Positions 1 to 6,210 of a stretch of DNA of 6,254 nt are shown here, piece by piece. The first letter of the stretch is position 1. Each line of letters opens with the position of its first letter. Source of the stretch: Gammaproteobacteria bacterium. Lineage in GTDB: Bacteria > Pseudomonadota > Gammaproteobacteria > UBA6429 > Thiohalophilaceae. The DNA lies in the NCBI GenBank assembly GCA_013152045.1, contig JAADGZ010000238.1, positions 1-6,254 of the forward strand, given 5' to 3'. The position numbers and the translations under genes were made by a program. Below the pieces are notes generated by a model, which saw only the letters and a list, made by a program, of their open reading frames with translations, was not told the DNA's origin and made no database searches.

Positions 1-267
1 TTAAATAATCCAGCCAATATCTGACTCCTGCCAGCATGTAAATGAAACGAAACGTTCAATGGCCTATATCTGAATAATCCGTACATGCAGGAATAAAAAT
101 ACTGAACAAAATGTTCAATCATGGAGTTGAAATGGGCTCAGTGAAAGAGTTGTCTTACGGCTGCCATCTAAGGAATACCCGCGTGGTAAGTGCACAAATA
201 TGTGTTTTCAGCTATGTGGCATGGTGGTTGCTTTGCCTGTAGCTCTAAACTCATCTGGAGCTCTCAA
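1..267. other. Non-coding leader region upstream of the operon
   Basis: I see no credible gene here. The only long open frame reaching into it begins with GTG at 190, lacks a ribosome binding site and encodes an unconvincing extension of the first small protein. The region contains direct repeats: AATAATCC at 4-11 and 73-80, and GCCWATATCTGA at 13-24 and 62-73. It also has two similar dyads ending in GTTCAAT (43-60 and 103-119). I found no -35/-10 pair convincing enough to call, but the operon promoter is expected in this stretch because it is the only long gap upstream of the first gene. Confidence 0.6.
43..117. promoter_or_regulatory. Pair of related dyads, possible operator sites
   Basis: Bases 103-117 form a perfect inverted repeat, TGAAC-AAAAT-GTTCA. 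Bases 43-58 hold a similar but looser version, TGAAACGAAACGTTCA. Both continue into AAT, and their centres lie about 60 bp apart. Two related half-site pairs upstream of an operon fit a transcription factor bound at two sites. No regulator gene is in the window and the motif does not match a family I can name with confidence, so the regulatory role is inferred. Confidence 0.3.
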
Positions 268-414
268 ATGGACAACCAGCAAACTGATACAGATTATTCA
301 ACCCTTGAGGATGCGACCTGGGGAAAGTGGTTGTTCCGTGGCGTAATTGTCGCTTCTCTGGTGTTTATGTGGTGGTTGGTGATTTATCCCCATGGGGTTG
401 CGCCACACCATTAA
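268..414 (+). CDS. Small single-helix membrane protein with His-rich C-terminus
   Basis: This 48-residue protein is not one I recognise. Residues 1-17 are polar and acidic. A Lys/Arg-bearing stretch (about 18-24, WGKWLFR) leads into one hydrophobic helix at about 25-40, and the C-terminal tail holds three histidines (H42, H47, H48). The positive-inside rule suggests a cytoplasmic N-terminus and a periplasmic His tail. I chose ATG 268 because GGAG sits 7 bases upstream; the frame stays open back to a GTG at 190, but that extension looks non-coding. The gene lies 37 bp before a second small membrane protein and shares its strand with the bd-like gene. By analogy with the small CydX/CydS subunits of bd oxidases, it could be an accessory subunit, but I see no sequence similarity to them. 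Confidence 0.72.
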   Translation: MDNQQTDTDYSTLEDATWGKWLFRGVIVASLVFMWWLVIYPHGVAPHH

Positions 415-451
415 GCTACGAATAAACCACGAAAAATCATCAGGAAAAAAC

Positions 452-592
452 ATGAACGACTCAGGAAAAAGCTCACCGAAAGACTGGCTTATCGCTATTG
501 CCGTGACTCTGGTGGTGTTCTACATGATGGATCAGGGGATCATGGCCGTTCAAGGCTTACCCCTGAATTTCAACATGAGTCCAGCGCAGTGA
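452..592 (+). CDS. Second small single-helix membrane protein
   Basis: This 46-residue protein has a polar, Lys-containing N-terminus (residues 1-11), one hydrophobic segment at about 12-33 (including LIAIAVTLVVFYMM) and a short polar tail, suggesting N-in, C-out insertion. The start at ATG 452 is supported by AGGA 6 bases upstream; the open frame extends to ATG 392, but that would overlap the previous gene by 23 bp and add residues with no recognisable pattern. The family is unknown to me. Its position between another tiny membrane protein and a large bd-like core, all on one strand, suggests a small subunit or assembly factor of the same complex. Its short length leaves some chance that it is not translated, though the ribosome binding site and clean helix argue that it is. 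Confidence 0.68.
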   Translation: MNDSGKSSPKDWLIAIAVTLVVFYMMDQGIMAVQGLPLNFNMSPAQ

Positions 593-718
593 ACGCTTGA
601 TGACGAGTTTTCTGGTTGAGAATCCGTCGCCTCGTCAAACATTTGTATTTTCTGGATTCTCTGCGGCCGCAGGGAAAAAGAGAGTAAAAACAAAACAATA
701 TAGCTAAACAGGTTGATT
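593..718. other. 126-bp intergenic gap with two dyads
   Basis: The gap contains two potential hairpins. At 601-637, outer arms TGACGAG and CTCGTCA enclose a smaller TTCT/AGAA stem. At 657-676 a 20-bp dyad has 10-base arms with one mismatch and contains the perfect palindrome CTGCGGCCGCAG (661-672). A purine- and A-rich stretch then leads to the next gene. No T-run directly follows either dyad, so neither is a textbook terminator. They could attenuate transcription, shape mRNA processing between the small and large genes, or bind a regulator. Confidence 0.45.
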
Positions 719-2563
719 ATGCTAACGCGACTTATTTCCAGATCTACAACACAGAGCAGATGGCAGACACGTTTCTGGATACTGGCCTTGCTGGCCATGC
801 TGTTGTTTTTTATCGGCAATGTTCCGGATTCCAGCAGTGGTATTGGTTTTGTGGATGCCGCCCATGCTTCAGAAACCGTGGCGGAAGAAGCCGTAGAGCT
901 GAAAGGTGCGCCGAAGCTTAAACGCGAGGATTATCCACAATTACTGGGCATGAGTTCCCGCTCTATTGTCTGGGTTATAGCGCAAATGCATCTGTACCTG
1001 GCGGCGTTTGTTCTGGCGGTTCCGCTATTCGTTACTGTGATCGAATGGATTGGTGTAAAAAATCGCGATGATCGTTATGACGACATGGCGCATGAGTTCA
1101 TGAAAGTGAGTATGACTGCATACTCACTGACCGCCTTGTTTGGTGGCACATTAGCCTTTGCATTGTTTTTATTATATCCGGACTTCATGGGCTATATGAT
1201 GCGGGTTTTTGGTGGCCAGACCCTGGTTTATGCCTTCCTGTTTTTTGCCGAAAGTGCAATTTTATATATCTATTATTACAGTTGGAACAGCCTGCGTTAT
1301 GGCAATAAAAAATATATACATCTAAGTCTGGGCATACTATTGAATGTAGTGGGCACTACCTTGCTGTTCATTGCCAATGCCTGGGCTACCTTTATGATGG
1401 CGCCATCCGGGGTTAATGAAGCTGGAGCAGTTACAGGCAATATCTGGGAAATTATGCGTGGCCCGCTATGGAATCCAGTCAATCTGCATCGTTTTGTGGC
1501 GAACATTGCCTTTGGTGGTGCGGTAGTTGGCGCCTATGCTGCTTATAAGTTCCTCAGTGCCAAATCTTTAGAGCTCAAGGCTCACTACGACTGGATGGGC
1601 TATACAGCCAATTTTATTGCGATCCTGGCTTTTTTACCCTTACCGTTTGCGGGTTACTGGTTGATGGCCGAGGTTTATGCCTATTCCCAGCAAATGGGTA
1701 TTACCGCCATGGGCGGGATTCTCGCCTGGTTGTTCATAGTCCAGGCAGTATTAATCGGCACCATATTACTGGCGGCTAACTATTATCTCTGGTCAGGGAT
1801 GTCACGTTGTGATGGTTCTGAACGGTACAGGTATTTAATCAAATATATCGCGGTGACCCTGGTCGTCTGTTTCCTTATCTGGGTTACACCACATACATTA
1901 ATTCTTACAGCAAAAGAAACAGCAGCGCTGGGTGGTTCTCATCATCCTATGCTGGGACCGCTGGGCATAATGCCGGCAAAAAACATCGCGGTAAATTTAA
2001 TGCTGATTGCGACATTTCTTTCCTTCCAGCTATATCGTCGTTCGGACAAGGAAGTCACCGTGGCCTGGGCAGGATTGGGGAATGCACTATTAGTGACTAT
2101 TTATGTTGTCGCTATTGCTAATGTAATTTTCGCCGGCATTTATTACGGTTATTTTACCAACACGGTTTATAAAGTTGGTTCCAGTGTAATGCAGGTGGTT
2201 TCAACCCTGATCGTCATTATAGCCGGCGTCACCATCGACAGTCTCATGTTTAAGGGTGCGAAAACCCTTCCGTCAAAGTGGGGCCAGGTCAGCAACCGCG
2301 CACAATATGCGCTGTTTGCTTTGCCGATTGCATTTACCTGGTTAATGGCGCTGATGGGTTATGTGCGCTCATCGGTAAAAACTCACTGGCATGTATATAC
2401 CGTGATGAAGGACAACTCGCCGGATAACTATATACCAGCCATTGGTCATGCCGGTAATATGATGACGATTGCCACGATATCGTTTGTGTTAATAGTGTTG
2501 TTCATCTTCTGGATTGCATCTTTGAGCGAGTCCAGGCAGGTAAAACCTGTTGCATCAGCTTAA
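719..2563 (+). CDS. Cytochrome bd oxidase subunit I-like membrane protein
   Basis: This 614-aa protein has about 14 hydrophobic segments. Residues 1-50 look like a Sec signal peptide (basic start, hydrophobic 18-33, AHA-SE cleavage site near 50). From residue 83 it aligns by eye with E. coli CydA: AQMH around H91 matches the region of His19, FFAES (E178) matches FFLES of helix 3, IANAW (218-222) matches VANGW, and WNPV..RFV (251-260) matches LNPV..KFV. The CydA quinol loop is absent. The GRQPW region reads VKTHWH (553-558), and the His186 position appears to be Ala261. The start is ATG 719, with AGG 6 bases upstream; an in-frame TTG at 713 lies too close to that site. There is no CxxCH motif and no cydB neighbour. 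It is probably the catalytic or membrane core of a complex with the cytochromes downstream. Membership of the bd superfamily is fairly sure; oxidase activity is inferred. Confidence 0.85.
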   Translation: MLTRLISRSTTQSRWQTRFWILALLAMLLFFIGNVPDSSSGIGFVDAAHASETVAEEAVELKGAPKLKREDYPQLLGMSSRSIVWVIAQMHLYLAAFVLAVPLFVTVIEWIGVKNRDDRYDDMAHEFMKVSMTAYSLTALFGGTLAFALFLLYPDFMGYMMRVFGGQTLVYAFLFFAESAILYIYYYSWNSLRYGNKKYIHLSLGILLNVVGTTLLFIANAWATFMMAPSGVNEAGAVTGNIWEIMRGPLWNPVNLHRFVANIAFGGAVVGAYAAYKFLSAKSLELKAHYDWMGYTANFIAILAFLPLPFAGYWLMAEVYAYSQQMGITAMGGILAWLFIVQAVLIGTILLAANYYLWSGMSRCDGSERYRYLIKYIAVTLVVCFLIWVTPHTLILTAKETAALGGSHHPMLGPLGIMPAKNIAVNLMLIATFLSFQLYRRSDKEVTVAWAGLGNALLVTIYVVAIANVIFAGIYYGYFTNTVYKVGSSVMQVVSTLIVIIAGVTIDSLMFKGAKTLPSKWGQVSNRAQYALFALPIAFTWLMALMGYVRSSVKTHWHVYTVMKDNSPDNYIPAIGHAGNMMTIATISFVLIVLFIFWIASLSESRQVKPVASA

Positions 2564-2568
2564 AAATA

Positions 2569-2660
2569 TCACCACAGAGGGCACAGAGTTTTTCCTGCGC
2601 ACTGCGTGCGTAACACTATAAATGTTTTTTTCTCTGTGTCCTCTGTGCACTCTGTGGTGA
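2569..2660. repeat. Long imperfect hairpin repeat (CCACAGAGG family)
   Basis: This palindrome fills most of the 119-bp gap between the bd-like gene and the dihaem cytochrome gene. The arms at 2569-2588 and 2641-2660 match at 19 of 20 positions. Inside the loop is a smaller stem, CGCAC/GTGCG (2598-2602 with 2606-2610), and the right side carries an extra CTCTGTGTC unit (2632-2640). The same motif recurs at 5961 and 6152, so it is a dispersed intergenic element rather than a site private to this operon. In the transcript it would form a strong hairpin that could slow RNA decay or reduce read-through between the two genes. Confidence 0.85.
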
Positions 2661-2682
2661 AAAATAAATAATTGGAGTAAGC

Positions 2683-3483
2683 ATGCCAACGATTGTAAAA
2701 GTTTTAGCATTTAGTCTGGGTATGGCCCTGATATTTACCGGTATTGCGAATCTTCTGCCGCAGGTAGAAGGTCAGGCCCCGGAGGATAAGGAGGTGGATT
2801 TGGGTGCGTTGACCATGGATTCATTTATTGCCCTGGGCGAAGACATTTTCAAAAACAAGGGTACCTGTACTTTATGTCATAACAATATGGGGCGTGCGCC
2901 TGATATTCTCCATCTTGACATGAATGAAGTTTCCAGAAAGCATCTGGCAGATGAACGTTACAAGGGTTCGGCAACTGATGTTGCCGGGTATATTCATGAG
3001 TCCATGGTTGATCCTGGTGCGTATGTGGTAAAGGGCTTTGGCAAAAAAGGAAGCAAGGATACCGAGTCCCCCATGCCGGCTGTTAACAAGGCGCCAATTG
3101 AGTTAACTGATGTAGAAATGGATGCGGTTACTGCCTTCCTGCAGGCTAAAGACGGTGGCGAAGTGACAGTTGCATTGCCCAGCGAGGCGCCTGCGCCCAG
3201 CACTAAAGAAGCTGTTCCCAGTGTTGCTGCAACTGCAGAAGAAGCGATTGGCAAATTCGGTTGTAGCGCCTGTCACGCTGTTCTTGACAGCAGCGCAGAA
3301 CTGGGGCCGAGTTTGAAAAATATTGGCGCAAGATTAAGCGCAGCGCAAATTCGTCAGAGTATTGTTGATCCTAATGCGGTGATTGCCGAAGGCTATCCGC
3401 CAATTATGCCGGCAGACTTTGCTGATCGCATGATGGCGAAGGAACTGGAAATGATGGTGAAATTTTTGGCCAATAGTAAATGA
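2683..3483 (+). CDS. Membrane-anchored dihaem cytochrome c
   Basis: This 266-aa protein starts with a hydrophobic segment (residues 5-24) that acts as a membrane anchor or signal sequence, placing the rest in the periplasm. There are two class I-like cytochrome c domains: CTLCH at 62-66 with a likely Met ligand at M131, and CSACH at 194-198 with M242. A Pro/Ala-rich linker (about 160-186) joins them. The domains share a VDPxA...G...MP pattern (109-132 and 228-243), suggesting internal duplication. ATG 2683 has GGAG 5 bases upstream. It lies downstream of the bd-like gene and 58 bp before a trihaem protein, so it probably carries electrons between that protein, a soluble donor and the bd-like core. 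The cytochrome assignment is secure; the partner is inferred. The exact physiological donor cannot be read from sequence. Confidence 0.93.
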   Translation: MPTIVKVLAFSLGMALIFTGIANLLPQVEGQAPEDKEVDLGALTMDSFIALGEDIFKNKGTCTLCHNNMGRAPDILHLDMNEVSRKHLADERYKGSATDVAGYIHESMVDPGAYVVKGFGKKGSKDTESPMPAVNKAPIELTDVEMDAVTAFLQAKDGGEVTVALPSEAPAPSTKEAVPSVAATAEEAIGKFGCSACHAVLDSSAELGPSLKNIGARLSAAQIRQSIVDPNAVIAEGYPPIMPADFADRMMAKELEMMVKFLANSK

Positions 3484-3541
3484 AAGAAAACATTAAAAAT
3501 ATTGGAAGTAAATTAAACAAAATGCAGGGTCAGGAAAAAAT

Positions 3542-5935
3542 ATGAAAGGTTCCAAAGTCTCTCCTTTCTGGTTGGCGGTTATCGTCATGGTTGTGGCGTT
3601 TTTGGTTTATAGCAATGCCTTTCCGCCGGTGCTACCTACTTCGTTGTTAATTCAATACATGATCATCACTCTGATTGGAGTGTTGCTATTCTTTTCTTTC
3701 GACGACAAAGTTTGGGCTGAATTTAACCGTCCCATCCTTGCGGTATTGCGCGAGGATCGTTTGTCTGCGGTGCGCTGGGCTTTTTTGATAGTCATTCCGG
3801 GCATTATTGGTTACACCACATACTCTATGGTTAAGCCGAATTTTGATTCGCCTGTTGAGCTGCGCCAGGTGCATCCGGCGCCGCCTTCGTCACTAAAAGT
3901 GTTTGGTAAGACCTATAATTTGAGCACACTTGAAAATCCTGTTCGCACGAAAGTGATAGAAAAACTAAAATCTGATCCCAAAGCGGCAAAAAATCTTTAC
4001 AATGAAGCGGTAACTGCGGGGCGTGAAAAATATTACCAGAACTGTTTCTATTGCCATGGCGACCTGCTTGATGGTGACGGCCCCTTTGCAAAAGGCTTTA
4101 ATCCGTTGCCAGCCAATTTTCAGGATGTAGGTACGATTGCCCAGTTACAGGAAGCATTTCTGTTCTGGCGAATCACCACGGGTGGTCCAGGCCTGCCCAA
4201 AGAAGGTACGCCCTGGAATTCTGCTATGCCGGTGTGGCATGAAATGCTGGACGAGGATGACGTGTGGAACCTTATCACCTTCCTTTACGACTATGTCGGT
4301 CAGGTGCCACGCATGTGGGATCAGGAAATATCTGCCGCAGTTTCTGGTATGAAAGATCAGGTTCTGGCTGCACGTAAAAATATGAGCGGTGAAGAAATTT
4401 ATAAATTTCGCTGTGAAGTTTGTCACGGCGAAACCGGTATGGGTGATGGTCTGGCTGCAGAATTCATGTATCCGAAACCGCGTGATTTCAGCCTGGGATT
4501 GTTTAAATACAAAACTTCACCAGGCACATTGCCGCCGAGAGATGAAGATTTATTTAACACTATCAAACATGGTTTAACCGGCACGGGTATGCCTGGATGG
4601 GCGAGTTTGTTAAAGGATAAAGACATTAAAAAACTCATCCCCATAATTAAAAGATTCGATACCACCGCCACCTGGTCACCGGATGAAGCAGATGATGAGT
4701 CTTTTGATGAAGACGGCCATTATTTGAAAGATGATTTTCAAATAATTACTGATGTCGAGCCACTCGATGGCCAGGTTGCCTATAGTGAGGAATCTGTTGC
4801 TAAAGGGAAAAAGGCATTCAAACTGTGCAGGGAATGCCATGGTTCTGAAGGGCGTGGCAATATTACTTCCGGGAAAAAGCTGGAGGATGACTGGGGCTAT
4901 CGTTTGTGGCCACGCGATCTGACCAAACCCTGGACATGGCGCATTACCCAGGTTGAGGGCAAAAACTCCCGCGATGAAACGATTAAAAGAATATATCAGC
5001 GGTTATCTATTGGTATCCTCGGTACGCCCATGCCTGCGCACCGTGCAGTAGAAGAGGGCAATAAAGATCCACTAAATTTGGAAGATCGCTGGCACGTAGC
5101 CAACTATGTATATTCGCTACGTGAAAAATCCAGCCCCATTGGCGATGGTGTTATTCGGGCCATGAAAGTCAGTGATGCTTTGCCCGACAGCATTGATGAT
5201 GAACGCTGGAGTCAGGCTGAAGCAGAAACCATGCGTATGGTTCCCAATATAATTAAAGATGATCGGTTGTTTACGCCCCTGTCTGATGCTGTGACTGTGC
5301 GCGTTATTTACAATGATGATGAGATTGCTTTCTTACTGGAACTGAATGATCGTACTGACAGTCGGCCAGGTGAAAAAGTGGCCACTCAAATTCATGATCA
5401 GAGTAAAAAAATGTACTCCGATGCTTTTGCCATGCAGTTCCCCAAAGAAGGTGCATTTGAAACCAGACCGGTAGTTTCCAAACCGTTGTATCGACACGGT
5501 GATGCAAAAAACAATACGTCTATCTGGTACTGGAATGCTGGACGCGTTGAACCACCGGTGCCGGCAAAAACGGTGGTATTCACCGCCAGTGGGCCGGATA
5601 AAAAGCTGGAACCGAATACAGCGGCTACAGGTGTGACGGCCAGTGGTCTGTGGAAAGATGGTCAGTGGCGCGTGCTAATGAAACGTCCACGCAAGGCCAG
5701 TGAAAACTCTGGAGAAATCAGCTTCAATGAAGGTCAGTTTACCCCGGTCTCTTTCGCTAACTGGGATGGCAACAACGGTGAAGTAGGCTCTCGGCATACT
5801 TTAACCAGTTGGTACTGGTTATTGTTACCACCTGAGCTGGATGCGGTGAAAGTTTATGGGGTGCCGGCGGGCGTTGCTATTGTCTTCTTTATCCTCGGTC
5901 TATTGCTGGTTCGAAGCCAGCGCAGGAAGGGATGA
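3542..5935 (+). CDS. Trihaem cytochrome c with ethylbenzene-dehydrogenase-type haem domain
   Basis: This 797-aa protein has three N-terminal helices (about 9-25, 36-53, 78-95), then three cytochrome c domains with CFYCH (168-172), CEVCH (291-295) and CRECH (429-433). Likely Met ligands lie in MP motifs at M229, M350 and M497. Residues about 550-760 resemble the haem-b-binding domain of ethylbenzene/DMS dehydrogenase gamma subunits (SDAFAMQFP at 626-634, IWYWNAGR at 661-668). A final helix at 772-790 is followed by a basic tail. Charge distribution puts all haem domains in the periplasm. In the known family a Met and a Lys bind haem b; M631 and a Lys near 714 are candidates only. ATG 3542 has AGGA 6 bases upstream. 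It is probably the electron-transfer subunit of the complex. No molybdopterin subunit, the usual partner of such gamma domains, is present in the window. Confidence 0.88.
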   Translation: MKGSKVSPFWLAVIVMVVAFLVYSNAFPPVLPTSLLIQYMIITLIGVLLFFSFDDKVWAEFNRPILAVLREDRLSAVRWAFLIVIPGIIGYTTYSMVKPNFDSPVELRQVHPAPPSSLKVFGKTYNLSTLENPVRTKVIEKLKSDPKAAKNLYNEAVTAGREKYYQNCFYCHGDLLDGDGPFAKGFNPLPANFQDVGTIAQLQEAFLFWRITTGGPGLPKEGTPWNSAMPVWHEMLDEDDVWNLITFLYDYVGQVPRMWDQEISAAVSGMKDQVLAARKNMSGEEIYKFRCEVCHGETGMGDGLAAEFMYPKPRDFSLGLFKYKTSPGTLPPRDEDLFNTIKHGLTGTGMPGWASLLKDKDIKKLIPIIKRFDTTATWSPDEADDESFDEDGHYLKDDFQIITDVEPLDGQVAYSEESVAKGKKAFKLCRECHGSEGRGNITSGKKLEDDWGYRLWPRDLTKPWTWRITQVEGKNSRDETIKRIYQRLSIGILGTPMPAHRAVEEGNKDPLNLEDRWHVANYVYSLREKSSPIGDGVIRAMKVSDALPDSIDDERWSQAEAETMRMVPNIIKDDRLFTPLSDAVTVRVIYNDDEIAFLLELNDRTDSRPGEKVATQIHDQSKKMYSDAFAMQFPKEGAFETRPVVSKPLYRHGDAKNNTSIWYWNAGRVEPPVPAKTVVFTASGPDKKLEPNTAATGVTASGLWKDGQWRVLMKRPRKASENSGEISFNEGQFTPVSFANWDGNNGEVGSRHTLTSWYWLLLPPELDAVKVYGVPAGVAIVFFILGLLLVRSQRRKG

Positions 5936-5960
5936 TTAGCCCAACAATAGAAAAAATTAA

Positions 5961-6015
5961 CCACAGAGGACACGGAGGTCACAGAGGTTATATTTTTACT
6001 CTGTGTCCTCTGTGG
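5961..6015 (+). repeat. Palindrome of the CCACAGAGG family, possible 3' hairpin
   Basis: Arms CCACAGAGGACACGGAG (5961-5977) and CTCTGTGTCCTCTGTGG (5999-6015) pair over 17 bases with one G-U wobble. The hairpin starts 26 bases after the trihaem gene ends. The nearest T-run (6024-6028) is 8 bases beyond the stem, so it is a weak candidate for intrinsic termination, but it could protect the 3' end of the operon mRNA. It belongs to the same family as the hairpin at 2569-2660. Confidence 0.8.
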
Positions 6016-6050
6016 CGAGAATATTTTTATCCGGGGATGAAGAAAGCACC

Positions 6051-6135
6051 TGTTGGGTTTTGCTTCGCTCTACCCAACCTACCTGTCACCCACGATATAA
6101 AACGTAGGTTGGGCTGAGTAAAGCGAAGCCCAACA
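6051..6135. repeat. TGTTGGG/CCCAACA palindromic repeat
   Basis: The left arm opens with TGTTGGG (6051-6057) and holds CCCAACCTAC (6073-6082); the right arm holds GTAGGTTGGG (6104-6113) and ends in CCCAACA (6129-6135). The inner parts of both arms contain related GCTTCGCT/AGCGAAGC sequence that pairs only approximately. This type of palindrome is, from memory, frequent between genes in many Gammaproteobacteria. It carries no gene. A second copy begins at 6246 and is cut by the window end. Confidence 0.82.
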
Positions 6136-6151
6136 AATAGGAAAGAATTAA

Positions 6152-6210
6152 CCACAGAGGACACGGAGGTCACAGAGGTTATGGGTATTTTTACTCTGTG
6201 TCCTCTGTGG
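6152..6210 (+). repeat. Second tandem copy of the CCACAGAGG palindrome
   Basis: This is the copy of the 5961-6015 palindrome in the next array unit. It has the same arms and differs by a 4-base GGGT insertion in the loop. Identical arms with a changed loop suggest either recent duplication or selection or gene conversion acting on the paired arms. Confidence 0.85.

Noticed and set aside
190..267. GTG-initiated 26-residue extension of the first small protein
   Set aside because: There is no ribosome binding site before 190 and the residues show no signal or domain pattern, whereas ATG 268 has a well-spaced GGAG.
392..451. Upstream ATG for the second small protein
   Set aside because: It would overlap the preceding gene and add a basic stretch without pattern; ATG 452 has AGGA at proper spacing.
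713..718. TTG start two codons before ATG 719
   Set aside because: The only Shine-Dalgarno-like AGG (710-712) would be directly adjacent to TTG 713 but is correctly spaced for ATG 719.
4145..4671. Minus-strand open frames inside the trihaem gene
   Set aside because: They overlap three clear CxxCH cytochrome domains on the + strand and have no recognisable features, so they are chance frames.
3542..5935. Nitrite oxidoreductase gamma subunit (NxrC)
   Set aside because: The EB_dh-type domain is shared with NxrC, but the three c-haem domains, N-terminal helices and lack of NxrA/NxrB genes do not support that name.
5932..6117. 61-residue open frame after the trihaem gene
   Set aside because: It consists almost entirely of palindromic repeat sequence and has no ribosome binding site independent of the upstream gene end.
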